The position numbers and the translations under genes were made by a program. Shown in pieces: positions 26,353 through 33,978 of a stretch of DNA of 64,000 bases (its first letter is position 1; every line of letters begins with the position of its first letter). The stretch lies in assembly GCA_937978655.1 (NCBI GenBank), contig CALJUX010000023.1, positions 62,001 through 126,000 on the forward strand. Direction: 5' to 3'. The notes under the pieces are model-generated. The model saw only the letters and a list, made by a program, of their open reading frames with translations. It was not told the DNA's origin and did no database searches. The stretch is from an uncultured Chromatiaceae bacterium. GTDB taxonomy: Bacteria; Pseudomonadota; Gammaproteobacteria; Enterobacterales; Alteromonadaceae.

Positions 26353-28512
26353 ATGTCAGCCAAACCAGAACAACACTTAAAAGTCGGTGATTGGTGGTAT
26401 CTGCCCCAACAAGACAAATTAGTCAAAATAGATGATACGGGTGAGATCACTGAGACTGCAGCTCTGGATAACCTGTGTCAGAAGGCGCTGAACTATTTTC
26501 TGATGAACGCCGGGCGTCTGGTCACGCGTGACGAGTTACTCAGCGACGTCTGGGGTGTGCGCGACGTGTCCGATGGCCGCATATCCAGGGTGATCCGGGT
26601 GTTGCGTGTTGCACTTGGCGACGACAGCCGGGAACCCCGTTATATCGAAACGATTCCTAAACGCGGTTTTCGTTTTATCGCCCCCGTCGCCGAAGTGATC
26701 CTGACCACCACTGGCGACAATCCCGCGGAAGGTGAACCGGCAGAGCAGCTCAGTATCGCACAACATCAACAACGCCGGCACCATCAGCACTGGTGGCTGC
26801 TGGCAGCGGCTTTTCTCCTTGGCATCCTGGCGATTGGCGGCTGGCAATACTGGCAACAGACGCAAAGTGAACCACAAGTCCCATTCGGCCGCTTCGAGCC
26901 ACTGTCGAGTATGGATGGCCTGGAGTTGTATCCCGATGTATCAAAGGATGGAAGGTATTTGGTTTACTCGCATTCGTTAGATTTTGATTCAGACAGTGCA
27001 CTCATTATCCAAGATCTAAAGTCGCTAGAAAAAAAACAGCTCAAGGTTACATCGGCAGGCGGTATTCGCGGGCCAATATGGTCACCTGACGGTAGCTCCA
27101 TCGTATATCAGTATCTGCAACGTAACAGTTTTTGCGAAATCCGCCGTCTCAAGTTGGATCCCGATGATAAAAGTGTGCTTTCTGATGACCTGCTTGCTGA
27201 ATGTGGTACAAAAAGTATGGGAGCCCGTATGGGGTGGTCTCCAGATGGAAAGTATATTGTTTATCCGGATTGGCGTGATGGTGCTGATGGGATAGCGCTA
27301 ATGTTACTGCCAGCTAATGGTGGTCTGGCAGAGCAAATTACTATGCCGCCGCAGACAAGTCTGGGGGATTTTGCGGCTCGTTATTCGCCGGATGGATCAA
27401 AAATAGCGTTTCTTCGTGATGCCGCCGGCAGCGCTGGCCAAATTTGGGTGTTAGATCTTGCGACCCGTTCCAGCAAACTGGTTTTCCAACCTGATGACAA
27501 TTATCCCGCAAACGTTGCATGGACTGCCGATGGTAGCGGAATTATTTTCCCATCGGGAACTAATACGTTGTCTGTGATCGATTTAACGTCAAACGTGATA
27601 AAAGTTGTTGCGCGCACTGACGCATCACCTCATGACGTCTTTGTTGGTAAAGACAACAGGATCTTCTCGAGTATTGGGCGTTTTTGGCAAAGCAGTATTC
27701 GCAAAGTGAATAATGTCCTTGAAAACCCGGTAAGTAGCTTGGAAACCGTCGACTTCGCAACTCGTACTGAAGGGTTAATTGAATTAAATCCGCGTTCAGA
27801 CGGACCCGCTGCGGTTCTGTCTAATCGTTCTGGCAATCAACAAGTTTGGTTGTATTATCCCGATGGCAGACAGAAACAAATCAGTCGATTTACCGGGCTA
27901 ATGTATCCTAAAGTTCTTGAATTCTCACCAGATGGTGAAAAGCTCTTAGTGCTTGTAAATGCGACAATTTGGCTTCTACAGCCAGACCATGAGCCCGTTG
28001 CAATCACCGCTGCAGACCAGTATGCCAGAGAGCCAGCTTGGGGAGCTGATAGTCAGACCGTTTATTATAAGCTGTCACACAATGGACGTTGGCAAATTAT
28101 GCGCAAGCATCTCGGTAGTCAAGAGAGTGAGTTGTTTAGTGATAAGTTGGATTTCTACTTTGAATCTCCAGATTTTGCTTATGTAGTACGCAGCCGTATT
28201 AATGATGATTCTTTCGAGGTCGTAATTAACCGTACCGGAGAAGTAATCAAGTTAGTTGATTTTCCGAAGTTAGATTTCCTATCCCCAAGAATGGTTATGC
28301 GAAAAAAGGCCATTTACTATGCAGCTTCGAATCACGGTGCTGATGTTCATATTTACCGGTTTAATCTTATGACTAGGCAAACGGAAAGCACCGGTGTGGA
28401 GCAAAAACTGTTAGGGCGACGTTTTTTTGTCAGTTTGGATGAGAAGTTCATTTTCCAGGATGATGGGAAAAAAGGAGATGTCGATATTGCTGAATTAATC
28501 ATGGCACATTGA
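26353..28512 (+). CDS. CadC/ToxR-type membrane regulator with beta-propeller sensor
   Basis: A 719-residue one-component regulator. A cytoplasmic OmpR/PhoB-type winged helix spans about 10-112 (ELLSDVWG, RISRVIRVLRVALGDD, YIETIPKRGFRF). One membrane helix lies at 147-166. The periplasmic part has at least seven WD40/TolB-like repeats with SPDG-type turns (GPIWSPDG, RMGWSPDG, ARYSPDG, VLEFSPDG). Near residue 190 base composition drops sharply: a line near 26701 is about 62% GC, lines near 27001 and 28201 about 40%. The ATG at 26353 is chosen over a TTG at 26329; the ribosome site is weak. Ligand and targets are unknown. Confidence 0.85.
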   Translation: MSAKPEQHLKVGDWWYLPQQDKLVKIDDTGEITETAALDNLCQKALNYFLMNAGRLVTRDELLSDVWGVRDVSDGRISRVIRVLRVALGDDSREPRYIETIPKRGFRFIAPVAEVILTTTGDNPAEGEPAEQLSIAQHQQRRHHQHWWLLAAAFLLGILAIGGWQYWQQTQSEPQVPFGRFEPLSSMDGLELYPDVSKDGRYLVYSHSLDFDSDSALIIQDLKSLEKKQLKVTSAGGIRGPIWSPDGSSIVYQYLQRNSFCEIRRLKLDPDDKSVLSDDLLAECGTKSMGARMGWSPDGKYIVYPDWRDGADGIALMLLPANGGLAEQITMPPQTSLGDFAARYSPDGSKIAFLRDAAGSAGQIWVLDLATRSSKLVFQPDDNYPANVAWTADGSGIIFPSGTNTLSVIDLTSNVIKVVARTDASPHDVFVGKDNRIFSSIGRFWQSSIRKVNNVLENPVSSLETVDFATRTEGLIELNPRSDGPAAVLSNRSGNQQVWLYYPDGRQKQISRFTGLMYPKVLEFSPDGEKLLVLVNATIWLLQPDHEPVAITAADQYAREPAWGADSQTVYYKLSHNGRWQIMRKHLGSQESELFSDKLDFYFESPDFAYVVRSRINDDSFEVVINRTGEVIKLVDFPKLDFLSPRMVMRKKAIYYAASNHGADVHIYRFNLMTRQTESTGVEQKLLGRRFFVSLDEKFIFQDDGKKGDVDIAELIMAH

Positions 28513-28617
28513 AATTTATCAGAGATTTATCCAAAAACTCTCATAAATTTGCATATAGTCTCTTTCATGATGCCTCGGTCGTTTCCAAAAATCATGTTAA
28601 CTGAGGGGTATGTGAAA

Positions 28618-28815
28618 ATGAAGAAATTGGTACTAGTTACGTTTTATGCGTTGTCCACATTTAGTTTTTCGGGGGGCGTTGCTGCAGTTGAACCTTCTCC
28701 TGCACCAAGTGAGCCGGTTGAACAAGGCTCACCGCAGTTACCACCGCCAAGTCCGGAGACAACTTGTGCAGAATGGCCGTATTGCATTATTTCGACTTAT
28801 TCCCGTAACCAGTGA
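28618..28815 (+). CDS. Small secreted peptide with a Cys pair
   Basis: A 65-residue protein I do not recognise. It has a signal peptide (MKKLVLVTFYALSTFSFSGGVAA), a Pro/Ser/Glu-rich linker with PSPAPSEP and LPPPSPE, and a short C-terminal end with CAEWPYC. GAGGGG stands 8-9 bases before the ATG. It is AT-rich like the sensor half of the gene upstream and sits between two membrane regulators with large periplasmic domains. A ligand, export tag or accessory role for these sensors is possible but is only a guess from position. Confidence 0.55.
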   Translation: MKKLVLVTFYALSTFSFSGGVAAVEPSPAPSEPVEQGSPQLPPPSPETTCAEWPYCIISTYSRNQ

Positions 28816-28888
28816 AATATCAATATATTTTAGTTAGTTAAGAAATATTTGATCGCAAAGTGTAAGCTGCATTAGAAATTAACTCATG

Positions 28889-28894
28889 TATACT
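28889..28894 (+). promoter_or_regulatory. Candidate -10 element of the second regulator gene
   Basis: TATACT, preceded by TG, lies 30 bases before the ATG at 28924. No good -35 hexamer is found 16-18 bases upstream, which would fit a promoter needing an activator, perhaps one of the two flanking regulators. Confidence 0.35.
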
Positions 28895-28923
28895 CCCCGC
28901 TATCTGATGGCGGGGGGGTATGC

Positions 28924-31086
28924 ATGCAGTTGGTCGATTCCACATTATGTTTTGGTTGCTGGAAATATAGTCCGGGGACGGGAACGCTGTGGCGTATGAC
29001 CGAGCCGGCAGCCGAGGCTGTCACGCCGGCTGACCCCCTGCCTGTTGAACATCACACGCTCATTCTCGAACCGCGCCTGCATGCATTACTGAATTACTTC
29101 CTGCAACAACCAGATCAAATTCATGGCAAAACCGATTTATTGGATGCGATTTGGGGAGATGCCGAAGGGACCGATGCTGCGTTGATGCGGGCCATTGGCA
29201 TGCTGCGTAAAGCCTTGCAGGACACTTCCAAACCCGCGACCTACATCGAAACCTTATCAAAGCGTGGTTATCGTTGGGTGGCGCCGGTCCAGGTATTGCC
29301 GCAAGCGGCGCCGGATCGGGTGGCGTTAAAGCTCAAAGCGTCTTCACTGCAAACTATGGGCAGCGATCATGGCCAGGCTGTGGAAGCCGCTCAGGCACAG
29401 ATGGCCAGCGCTCAGCAAAGCCGTCGTCGGGAAAAACACCGGCGTCTTGGCTTGTTGTTCGCATTTTTTATCTGCGCAGTGGCAGCTTTGTTATTGAGTT
29501 TGTTGCTGTTTTTTGGCAAAACGAATTTTATGCCGGCCTTTACCCGTCAGGTTATCATCAGTGCAATGCCGGGCCAGGAACAAAAACCATTGCTGAGTCC
29601 GGACCAGCAAACTTTATATTATCAGCAAAAGACGCCGGATCAGCAGTGGCGCTGGATTGCCCATCATCTGAGTAATCACCGCAAGCAAGTGCAGCAACAG
29701 CAGTTTGATGCGCTCAGTGCCGGTCAGTGGTTTGATGGACAGCTGGTGTTTCAGGGGTTGCGGGACAATCGCTGTATGATTTACCGGCTCTCACCGCAGC
29801 AGGCCGGGCAAAGCCCGCAACCATGGCTGCCGTGTCAGCAACTTATCGGACAAGGTCTGGCCACTGATGGCACCGATCTGATTTGGCTGGACATGCATCC
29901 GGTGACAGGTGCGACCCAATTGTGGCGCTACAATGGCAAAAAGGCCGAGTTACAGCAGACCTTCGCCGCCGCTTATCGCCGGCCTGTGGCGTTGTTGCTG
30001 AGTGAGGGGCGCGCCCGGATTTTGTTACAGCAGGATGACTTTAATACCAGTCTGTTCAGTTTTGAATTAAGCAGTGCCGTATTGCAAAAAGTAGCTGATT
30101 TTCCTTATTCGTTCCATACCATGTCGGCCTGGGATAATAAGCGGTTGCTGCTTTCCAGTCAGGCCGGGTCGTTTTTATTCGCCACCGCGGATTTGCAACT
30201 GGTGCCGTTACAATTGGCCAGTGGTGTGTTTATCGATCAGCAAAAGGCCGGCGAGCGTTTACTGGCGACTCAGGTGCCGCGCGACGCCGCCGATCTGTTG
30301 CCGCTGCAGCCGCCAGCGGAAGGCCGCAGCTCTACGTTGTTATCAGCCTCTCCCTGGCTTAGCAGTAACAAAACCGATCATTTACTGAGCTGGAATGCGG
30401 CACAGGCTGCGCTGGTGTCGGAACGCTCCGGTTTACCACAAGTCTGGTGGTTTGACGGCCAGAAAGTCAGCCAGCTGACACGTTTCACCCAATGGCGGCA
30501 GATCACGCAGTTACTGTGGTCTGGCGATGCGTTGTATGCGGTGATTGACCAACAGTTGTTTTTATTGTCGCTGAACGACGGTGCGCTGAGCCCTGCGTTG
30601 TTTCAGGATCGGCAATTACGCCATTTTGCGGTTTGTCATAACCAATGGTACTGGGCAGAATTCAGCCATCAGCAGTGGCAGCTCAAAACGATGAATCAGC
30701 AGCAACATCCGATTGAATTGTTACCCGACGCCGTGGATGTGCGCTGTGCGCCGGATCAGAGTCTGTTGTTACTGATGCAGGATGGTCATTTAGTGCGTTT
30801 CTGGCCCGAGACCGGCGCGCGGCAGCAGTTGGCCTGGCGGATGCCATGGCGCCAGCTCAGTGTCAACAGCTGGACCACCACCAGCGAGGGGTTGTACTGG
30901 CTCGACAATACCGGACAGCTCTGGCTGACACGCTGGCAACAGACACACAGAGAACAGGTCGCCCAGCCTGGGTTGTTGCGCGCCAGCGCCGTTTACGGAC
31001 AGCCGGAGCAGGCACAATTGTTTTTACAGCTGGCGCGGGATACTGAAACTGATGTGGTCTGGTTACAACCACAACAGTTTCAGTAG
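28924..31086 (+). CDS. Second CadC/ToxR-type membrane regulator with propeller-like sensor
   Basis: A 720-residue paralogue-like regulator. An N-terminal OmpR-type winged helix spans about 40-122 (LLDAIWGDAEGTDAALMRAIGMLRKALQD, YIETLSKRGYRWVAP), then a linker, one membrane helix at 175-198, and a large periplasmic domain rich in Gln and Trp with repeated beta-strand patterns. The propeller turns are less regular than in the upstream gene. GGGGGGG is the ribosome site, 5 bases before the ATG. It is GC-rich like the chromosome, unlike the peptide gene before it. It ends 6 bases from the convergent hemL stop. Confidence 0.8.
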   Translation: MQLVDSTLCFGCWKYSPGTGTLWRMTEPAAEAVTPADPLPVEHHTLILEPRLHALLNYFLQQPDQIHGKTDLLDAIWGDAEGTDAALMRAIGMLRKALQDTSKPATYIETLSKRGYRWVAPVQVLPQAAPDRVALKLKASSLQTMGSDHGQAVEAAQAQMASAQQSRRREKHRRLGLLFAFFICAVAALLLSLLLFFGKTNFMPAFTRQVIISAMPGQEQKPLLSPDQQTLYYQQKTPDQQWRWIAHHLSNHRKQVQQQQFDALSAGQWFDGQLVFQGLRDNRCMIYRLSPQQAGQSPQPWLPCQQLIGQGLATDGTDLIWLDMHPVTGATQLWRYNGKKAELQQTFAAAYRRPVALLLSEGRARILLQQDDFNTSLFSFELSSAVLQKVADFPYSFHTMSAWDNKRLLLSSQAGSFLFATADLQLVPLQLASGVFIDQQKAGERLLATQVPRDAADLLPLQPPAEGRSSTLLSASPWLSSNKTDHLLSWNAAQAALVSERSGLPQVWWFDGQKVSQLTRFTQWRQITQLLWSGDALYAVIDQQLFLLSLNDGALSPALFQDRQLRHFAVCHNQWYWAEFSHQQWQLKTMNQQQHPIELLPDAVDVRCAPDQSLLLLMQDGHLVRFWPETGARQQLAWRMPWRQLSVNSWTTTSEGLYWLDNTGQLWLTRWQQTHREQVAQPGLLRASAVYGQPEQAQLFLQLARDTETDVVWLQPQQFQ

Positions 31087-31092
31087 ACAAGG

Positions 31093-32373
31093 TCAGAGTG
31101 CGGCGAAACTGCGTTTTGCCGCTTCGATGGTCGCAAGCAGATCAGCGTCTGAGTGTGCCAGCGACAGAAAGCCGGCTTCGTAAGCTGAAGGCGCCAGGTA
31201 GATGCCTTCGTTGAGCATCAAGTGGAAGAAACGCTTAAAGGCGTCGACATTACAGTGAGTTGCTTGCTGGTAACTGGTGACTTCAGGTTGGTCGGTAAAG
31301 AAAATACCAAACATACCACCGACCTGATTGGTGCACAGTGGCACCCCGGCGGCGGCGGCAGCCTGTTGCAGCCCCTGTAGCAGTGTTGCGGTTTTTGCGG
31401 TTAAGGCGTCATAGACGCCAGGTTGGCTGATCGCCTGCAAGGCCGCCAGACCTGCTGCCATCGCAATTGGATTGCCCGACAGCGTGCCGGCCTGATATAC
31501 CGGCCCCAATGGCGCAATATGCTGCATGATGGCTTTTTTGCCGCCAAAAGCTCCCACTGGCATACCACCACCGATGATTTTACCTAAAGTGGTTAAATCC
31601 GGCGTGACGCCGTAATAGGCCTGGGCGCCGCCCAGCGCAACCCGGAACCCTGTCATCACTTCGTCAAAAATCAGCACGCTGCCGTACTGATCACACAAAT
31701 CACGCAGGCCCTGTAAAAAACCAGGCAGTGGTGGAATACAGTTCATGTTCCCGGCTACAGGTTCGACGATGATGCACGCGATATCGCTGCCGTGCTCGGC
31801 AAATAGCTGCTGTAATTGCGCCAGGTTATTGAACTCTGAAGTCAGGGTGTATTTGGCAAAGTCGGCCGGCACGCCCGGTGAATTTGGCACTCCCAGCGTT
31901 AATGCGCCAGAGCCGGCTTTGACCAGCAGCGAGTCAGCGTGGCCGTGATAACAGCCTTCAAATTTAACGATAGTATTGCGGCCGGTGTAACCGCGGGCCA
32001 GCCGGATGGCGCTCATGGTTGCTTCGGTACCGGAGCTGACCATCCGCAGCATTTCCATCGACGGCACTAAGCTGCTCACCAGCTCTGCCATGTCAATTTC
32101 GGCCGGGCAGGGCGCGCCAAAACTCAGGCCTTTTTCCGCGGCTTTGACCACCGCTTCGCGGATTGACGGGTGGTTGTGGCCAAGTAACATCGGCCCCCAG
32201 GAACCGACATAATCAATATAACGTTTGCCATCAACATCATAGATATAAGCACCGTCAGCCCGTTCGATAAAAACCGGTGTCCCGCCGACACTTTTAAAAG
32301 CACGCACCGGCGAATTCACACCGCCGGGGATGGTTTGCTGGGCGCGGTTGAATAGTTGTTCAGATAAAGTCAT
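31093..32373 (-). CDS. hemL: Glutamate-1-semialdehyde 2,1-aminomutase
   Basis: A 426-residue PLP enzyme that forms 5-aminolevulinate, the tetrapyrrole precursor in the C5 pathway. The PLP lysine is K265 in TTLGKIIGGGMPVGAFGG; SSGTEATMSAIRLARG and FDEVMTGFRV are the cofactor-binding segments. Full length. It follows pyrB by 18 bases on the same strand, so co-transcription is likely. hemJ lies just beyond pyrB. Confidence 0.97.
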   Translation of the reverse strand: MTLSEQLFNRAQQTIPGGVNSPVRAFKSVGGTPVFIERADGAYIYDVDGKRYIDYVGSWGPMLLGHNHPSIREAVVKAAEKGLSFGAPCPAEIDMAELVSSLVPSMEMLRMVSSGTEATMSAIRLARGYTGRNTIVKFEGCYHGHADSLLVKAGSGALTLGVPNSPGVPADFAKYTLTSEFNNLAQLQQLFAEHGSDIACIIVEPVAGNMNCIPPLPGFLQGLRDLCDQYGSVLIFDEVMTGFRVALGGAQAYYGVTPDLTTLGKIIGGGMPVGAFGGKKAIMQHIAPLGPVYQAGTLSGNPIAMAAGLAALQAISQPGVYDALTAKTATLLQGLQQAAAAAGVPLCTNQVGGMFGIFFTDQPEVTSYQQATHCNVDAFKRFFHLMLNEGIYLAPSAYEAGFLSLAHSDADLLATIEAAKRSFAAL

Positions 32374-32391
32374 TACAGGGATCCAGGTGAT

Positions 32392-33402
32392 TTATTTGTG
32401 TTTGGCGCTGTACCAGGGCACTTCGCATTCGTATTTATGGATTAAATCTTCGACGCCGAGCGTCAGGGCGAATAATGCCATCCGCACCAGAATGCCGTTG
32501 TCCGCCTGGCGGAAAATGGCCAGGTTCGGGTTCAGGTTCAGGTCATTATCCAGCTCATTGGCTTCAAGCCGTGAATCGCGTGGTAACGGATGCATAATGA
32601 CAGTGTTGGACTTACAGTGTTTGGTGTAAATTTCCTGATTGAGCCGGAATTTACCGCGGTATTTGTTCGCCTCTTCCTGCGACGGGAAACGTTCTTCCTG
32701 GATCCGGGTCTGGTAGACAATATCTGCGCCGATATTGCCGGCAAGCTCATCGGTAATACGGACTTTATGGCCGGCATTTTCAATCGCCGAGACAATTTCA
32801 TCCGGCATTGCCAGTTCGTTGGGCGCGATCAGCGTGAACTGAATGTTTTTATACAGACATAACAGTTTCGACAGCGAATGCACGGTCCGACCGAATTTTA
32901 AGTCGCCAATCATCGCAATATGCATGCCTTCCACGCTTTGTGCCGACGCCGCCAGCTCGCGCTCGATGGTAAACAAATCCAGCAACGCCTGGGTTGGATG
33001 TTCGTTGGCGCCGTCGCCGCCATTTAAGACCGGGACCCGGCTGCCTTCAGCAAATTCAGCAACACTGCCGGCCTGCGGATGGCGCATTGCGATCACGTCA
33101 CTGTAACTGCTGATCATCCGGGCGGTATCAAACAGTGATTCCCCTTTTGACAGGGCAGAAGACTGGATGCCGGTTGTTTCGCGGACTTCACCGCCGAGCA
33201 GGTTAAAAGCGCAACCAAAGCTGACGCGTGTGCGGGTACTGGGTTCAAAAAACAGATTGCCTAAAATTGCACCGTCGAGCACGCGGGTTCTTTTTTGCCG
33301 CAGGGCATATGGTTCCATCGAACGGGCAATGCGGAAGACATGCGAAATACTGTCGCGATCAAATTGCTTGACCGACAGAATGTGTTGACCTTTGAAGTTC
33401 AT
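32392..33402 (-). CDS. pyrB: Aspartate carbamoyltransferase
   Basis: A 336-residue enzyme of pyrimidine synthesis. Carbamoyl-phosphate motifs FFEPSTRTRVSFG and SKGES, plus NGGDGANEHPTQALLD and HPLPRD, are intact. It is about 25 residues longer than E. coli PyrB, with an extended N-terminus and C-terminus, and matches the longer form seen in related aquatic gammaproteobacteria. No pyrI regulatory-subunit gene is adjacent. A perfect TATAAT lies upstream at 33464-33459. Confidence 0.94.
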   Translation of the reverse strand: MNFKGQHILSVKQFDRDSISHVFRIARSMEPYALRQKRTRVLDGAILGNLFFEPSTRTRVSFGCAFNLLGGEVRETTGIQSSALSKGESLFDTARMISSYSDVIAMRHPQAGSVAEFAEGSRVPVLNGGDGANEHPTQALLDLFTIERELAASAQSVEGMHIAMIGDLKFGRTVHSLSKLLCLYKNIQFTLIAPNELAMPDEIVSAIENAGHKVRITDELAGNIGADIVYQTRIQEERFPSQEEANKYRGKFRLNQEIYTKHCKSNTVIMHPLPRDSRLEANELDNDLNLNPNLAIFRQADNGILVRMALFALTLGVEDLIHKYECEVPWYSAKHK

Positions 33403-33458
33403 GCTCGGGGCCTATAACTGGAGGTGACAGACAGCGGCGTTGCCGCAAACTGCACGAC

Positions 33459-33464
33459 ATTATA
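33459..33464 (-). promoter_or_regulatory. Candidate pyrB -10 element
   Basis: A perfect TATAAT on the minus strand, 57 bases before the pyrB ATG. No convincing -35 is seen at 16-18 bases. Between it and the ATG the leader can form a short stem GCGGC/GCCGC (33434-33446). Confidence 0.4.
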
Positions 33465-33490
33465 ATCAAAGACGGGCAGCAAACCCAGTG

Positions 33491-33922
33491 CTAAAACGGT
33501 TTGACCACCGCCAGGATCACCACGGCAAACAGGATCAGTACCGGCGCTTCATTAAAAAAGCGATAAAAACGCCCGCTACGCTGGTTGCGGTTGTGTTTAA
33601 AATCAGCCAGCAATTTAAAGCAATACCCGTGATAGCCGTAAAGCAGACCGACCAGTAACAGCTTCAGATGCATCCAGTGGCTGGCCGCAAACCAGGCCTT
33701 GCCATAGCTGTAAATCAGCACCAGTCCGAACACTGCGGTCAGAATGGCAAAAGGGGTGACAAAATAGAGCAGGCGCCGTTCCATCACTTTAAACTGGCGG
33801 TCGACATCGGCGGATTGATTTTCAGCGTGATAAACAAACAGCCGTGGTAAATAAAAAATGCCGGCAAACCATGCCACCATAAATGCAATATGCAGTGCTT
33901 TACAGACCAGTAACCAGCTCAT
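33491..33922 (-). CDS. hemJ: Protoporphyrinogen IX oxidase HemJ
   Basis: A 143-residue integral membrane protein with four hydrophobic segments. The conserved His near residue 11 (CKALHIAFMVAWFAGIFYLPRLFVYH) and Lys in MHLKLLLVG are features of the HemJ (UPF0093) family, which carries out the penultimate step of haem synthesis. Its nearness to hemL fits the same pathway. It lies 88 bases upstream of pyrB. Confidence 0.9.
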   Translation of the reverse strand: MSWLLVCKALHIAFMVAWFAGIFYLPRLFVYHAENQSADVDRQFKVMERRLLYFVTPFAILTAVFGLVLIYSYGKAWFAASHWMHLKLLLVGLLYGYHGYCFKLLADFKHNRNQRSGRFYRFFNEAPVLILFAVVILAVVKPF

Positions 33923-33978
33923 CGGGGCTCCTTCACTTTACAGACATTATCCGGTGCTTCCGGGTTTCCTGCATTGAT

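Noticed and set aside
28549..28617. Longer version of the small secreted peptide starting at 28549
   Set aside because: The extra 23 residues destroy the signal peptide, and a ribosome site stands before the internal ATG at 28618.
28895..28915. Hairpin CCCCGC/GCGGGG over the ribosome site of the second regulator, as a translational switch
   Set aside because: The best -10 (28889-28894) puts the transcription start near 28901, which would leave the left arm out of the RNA.
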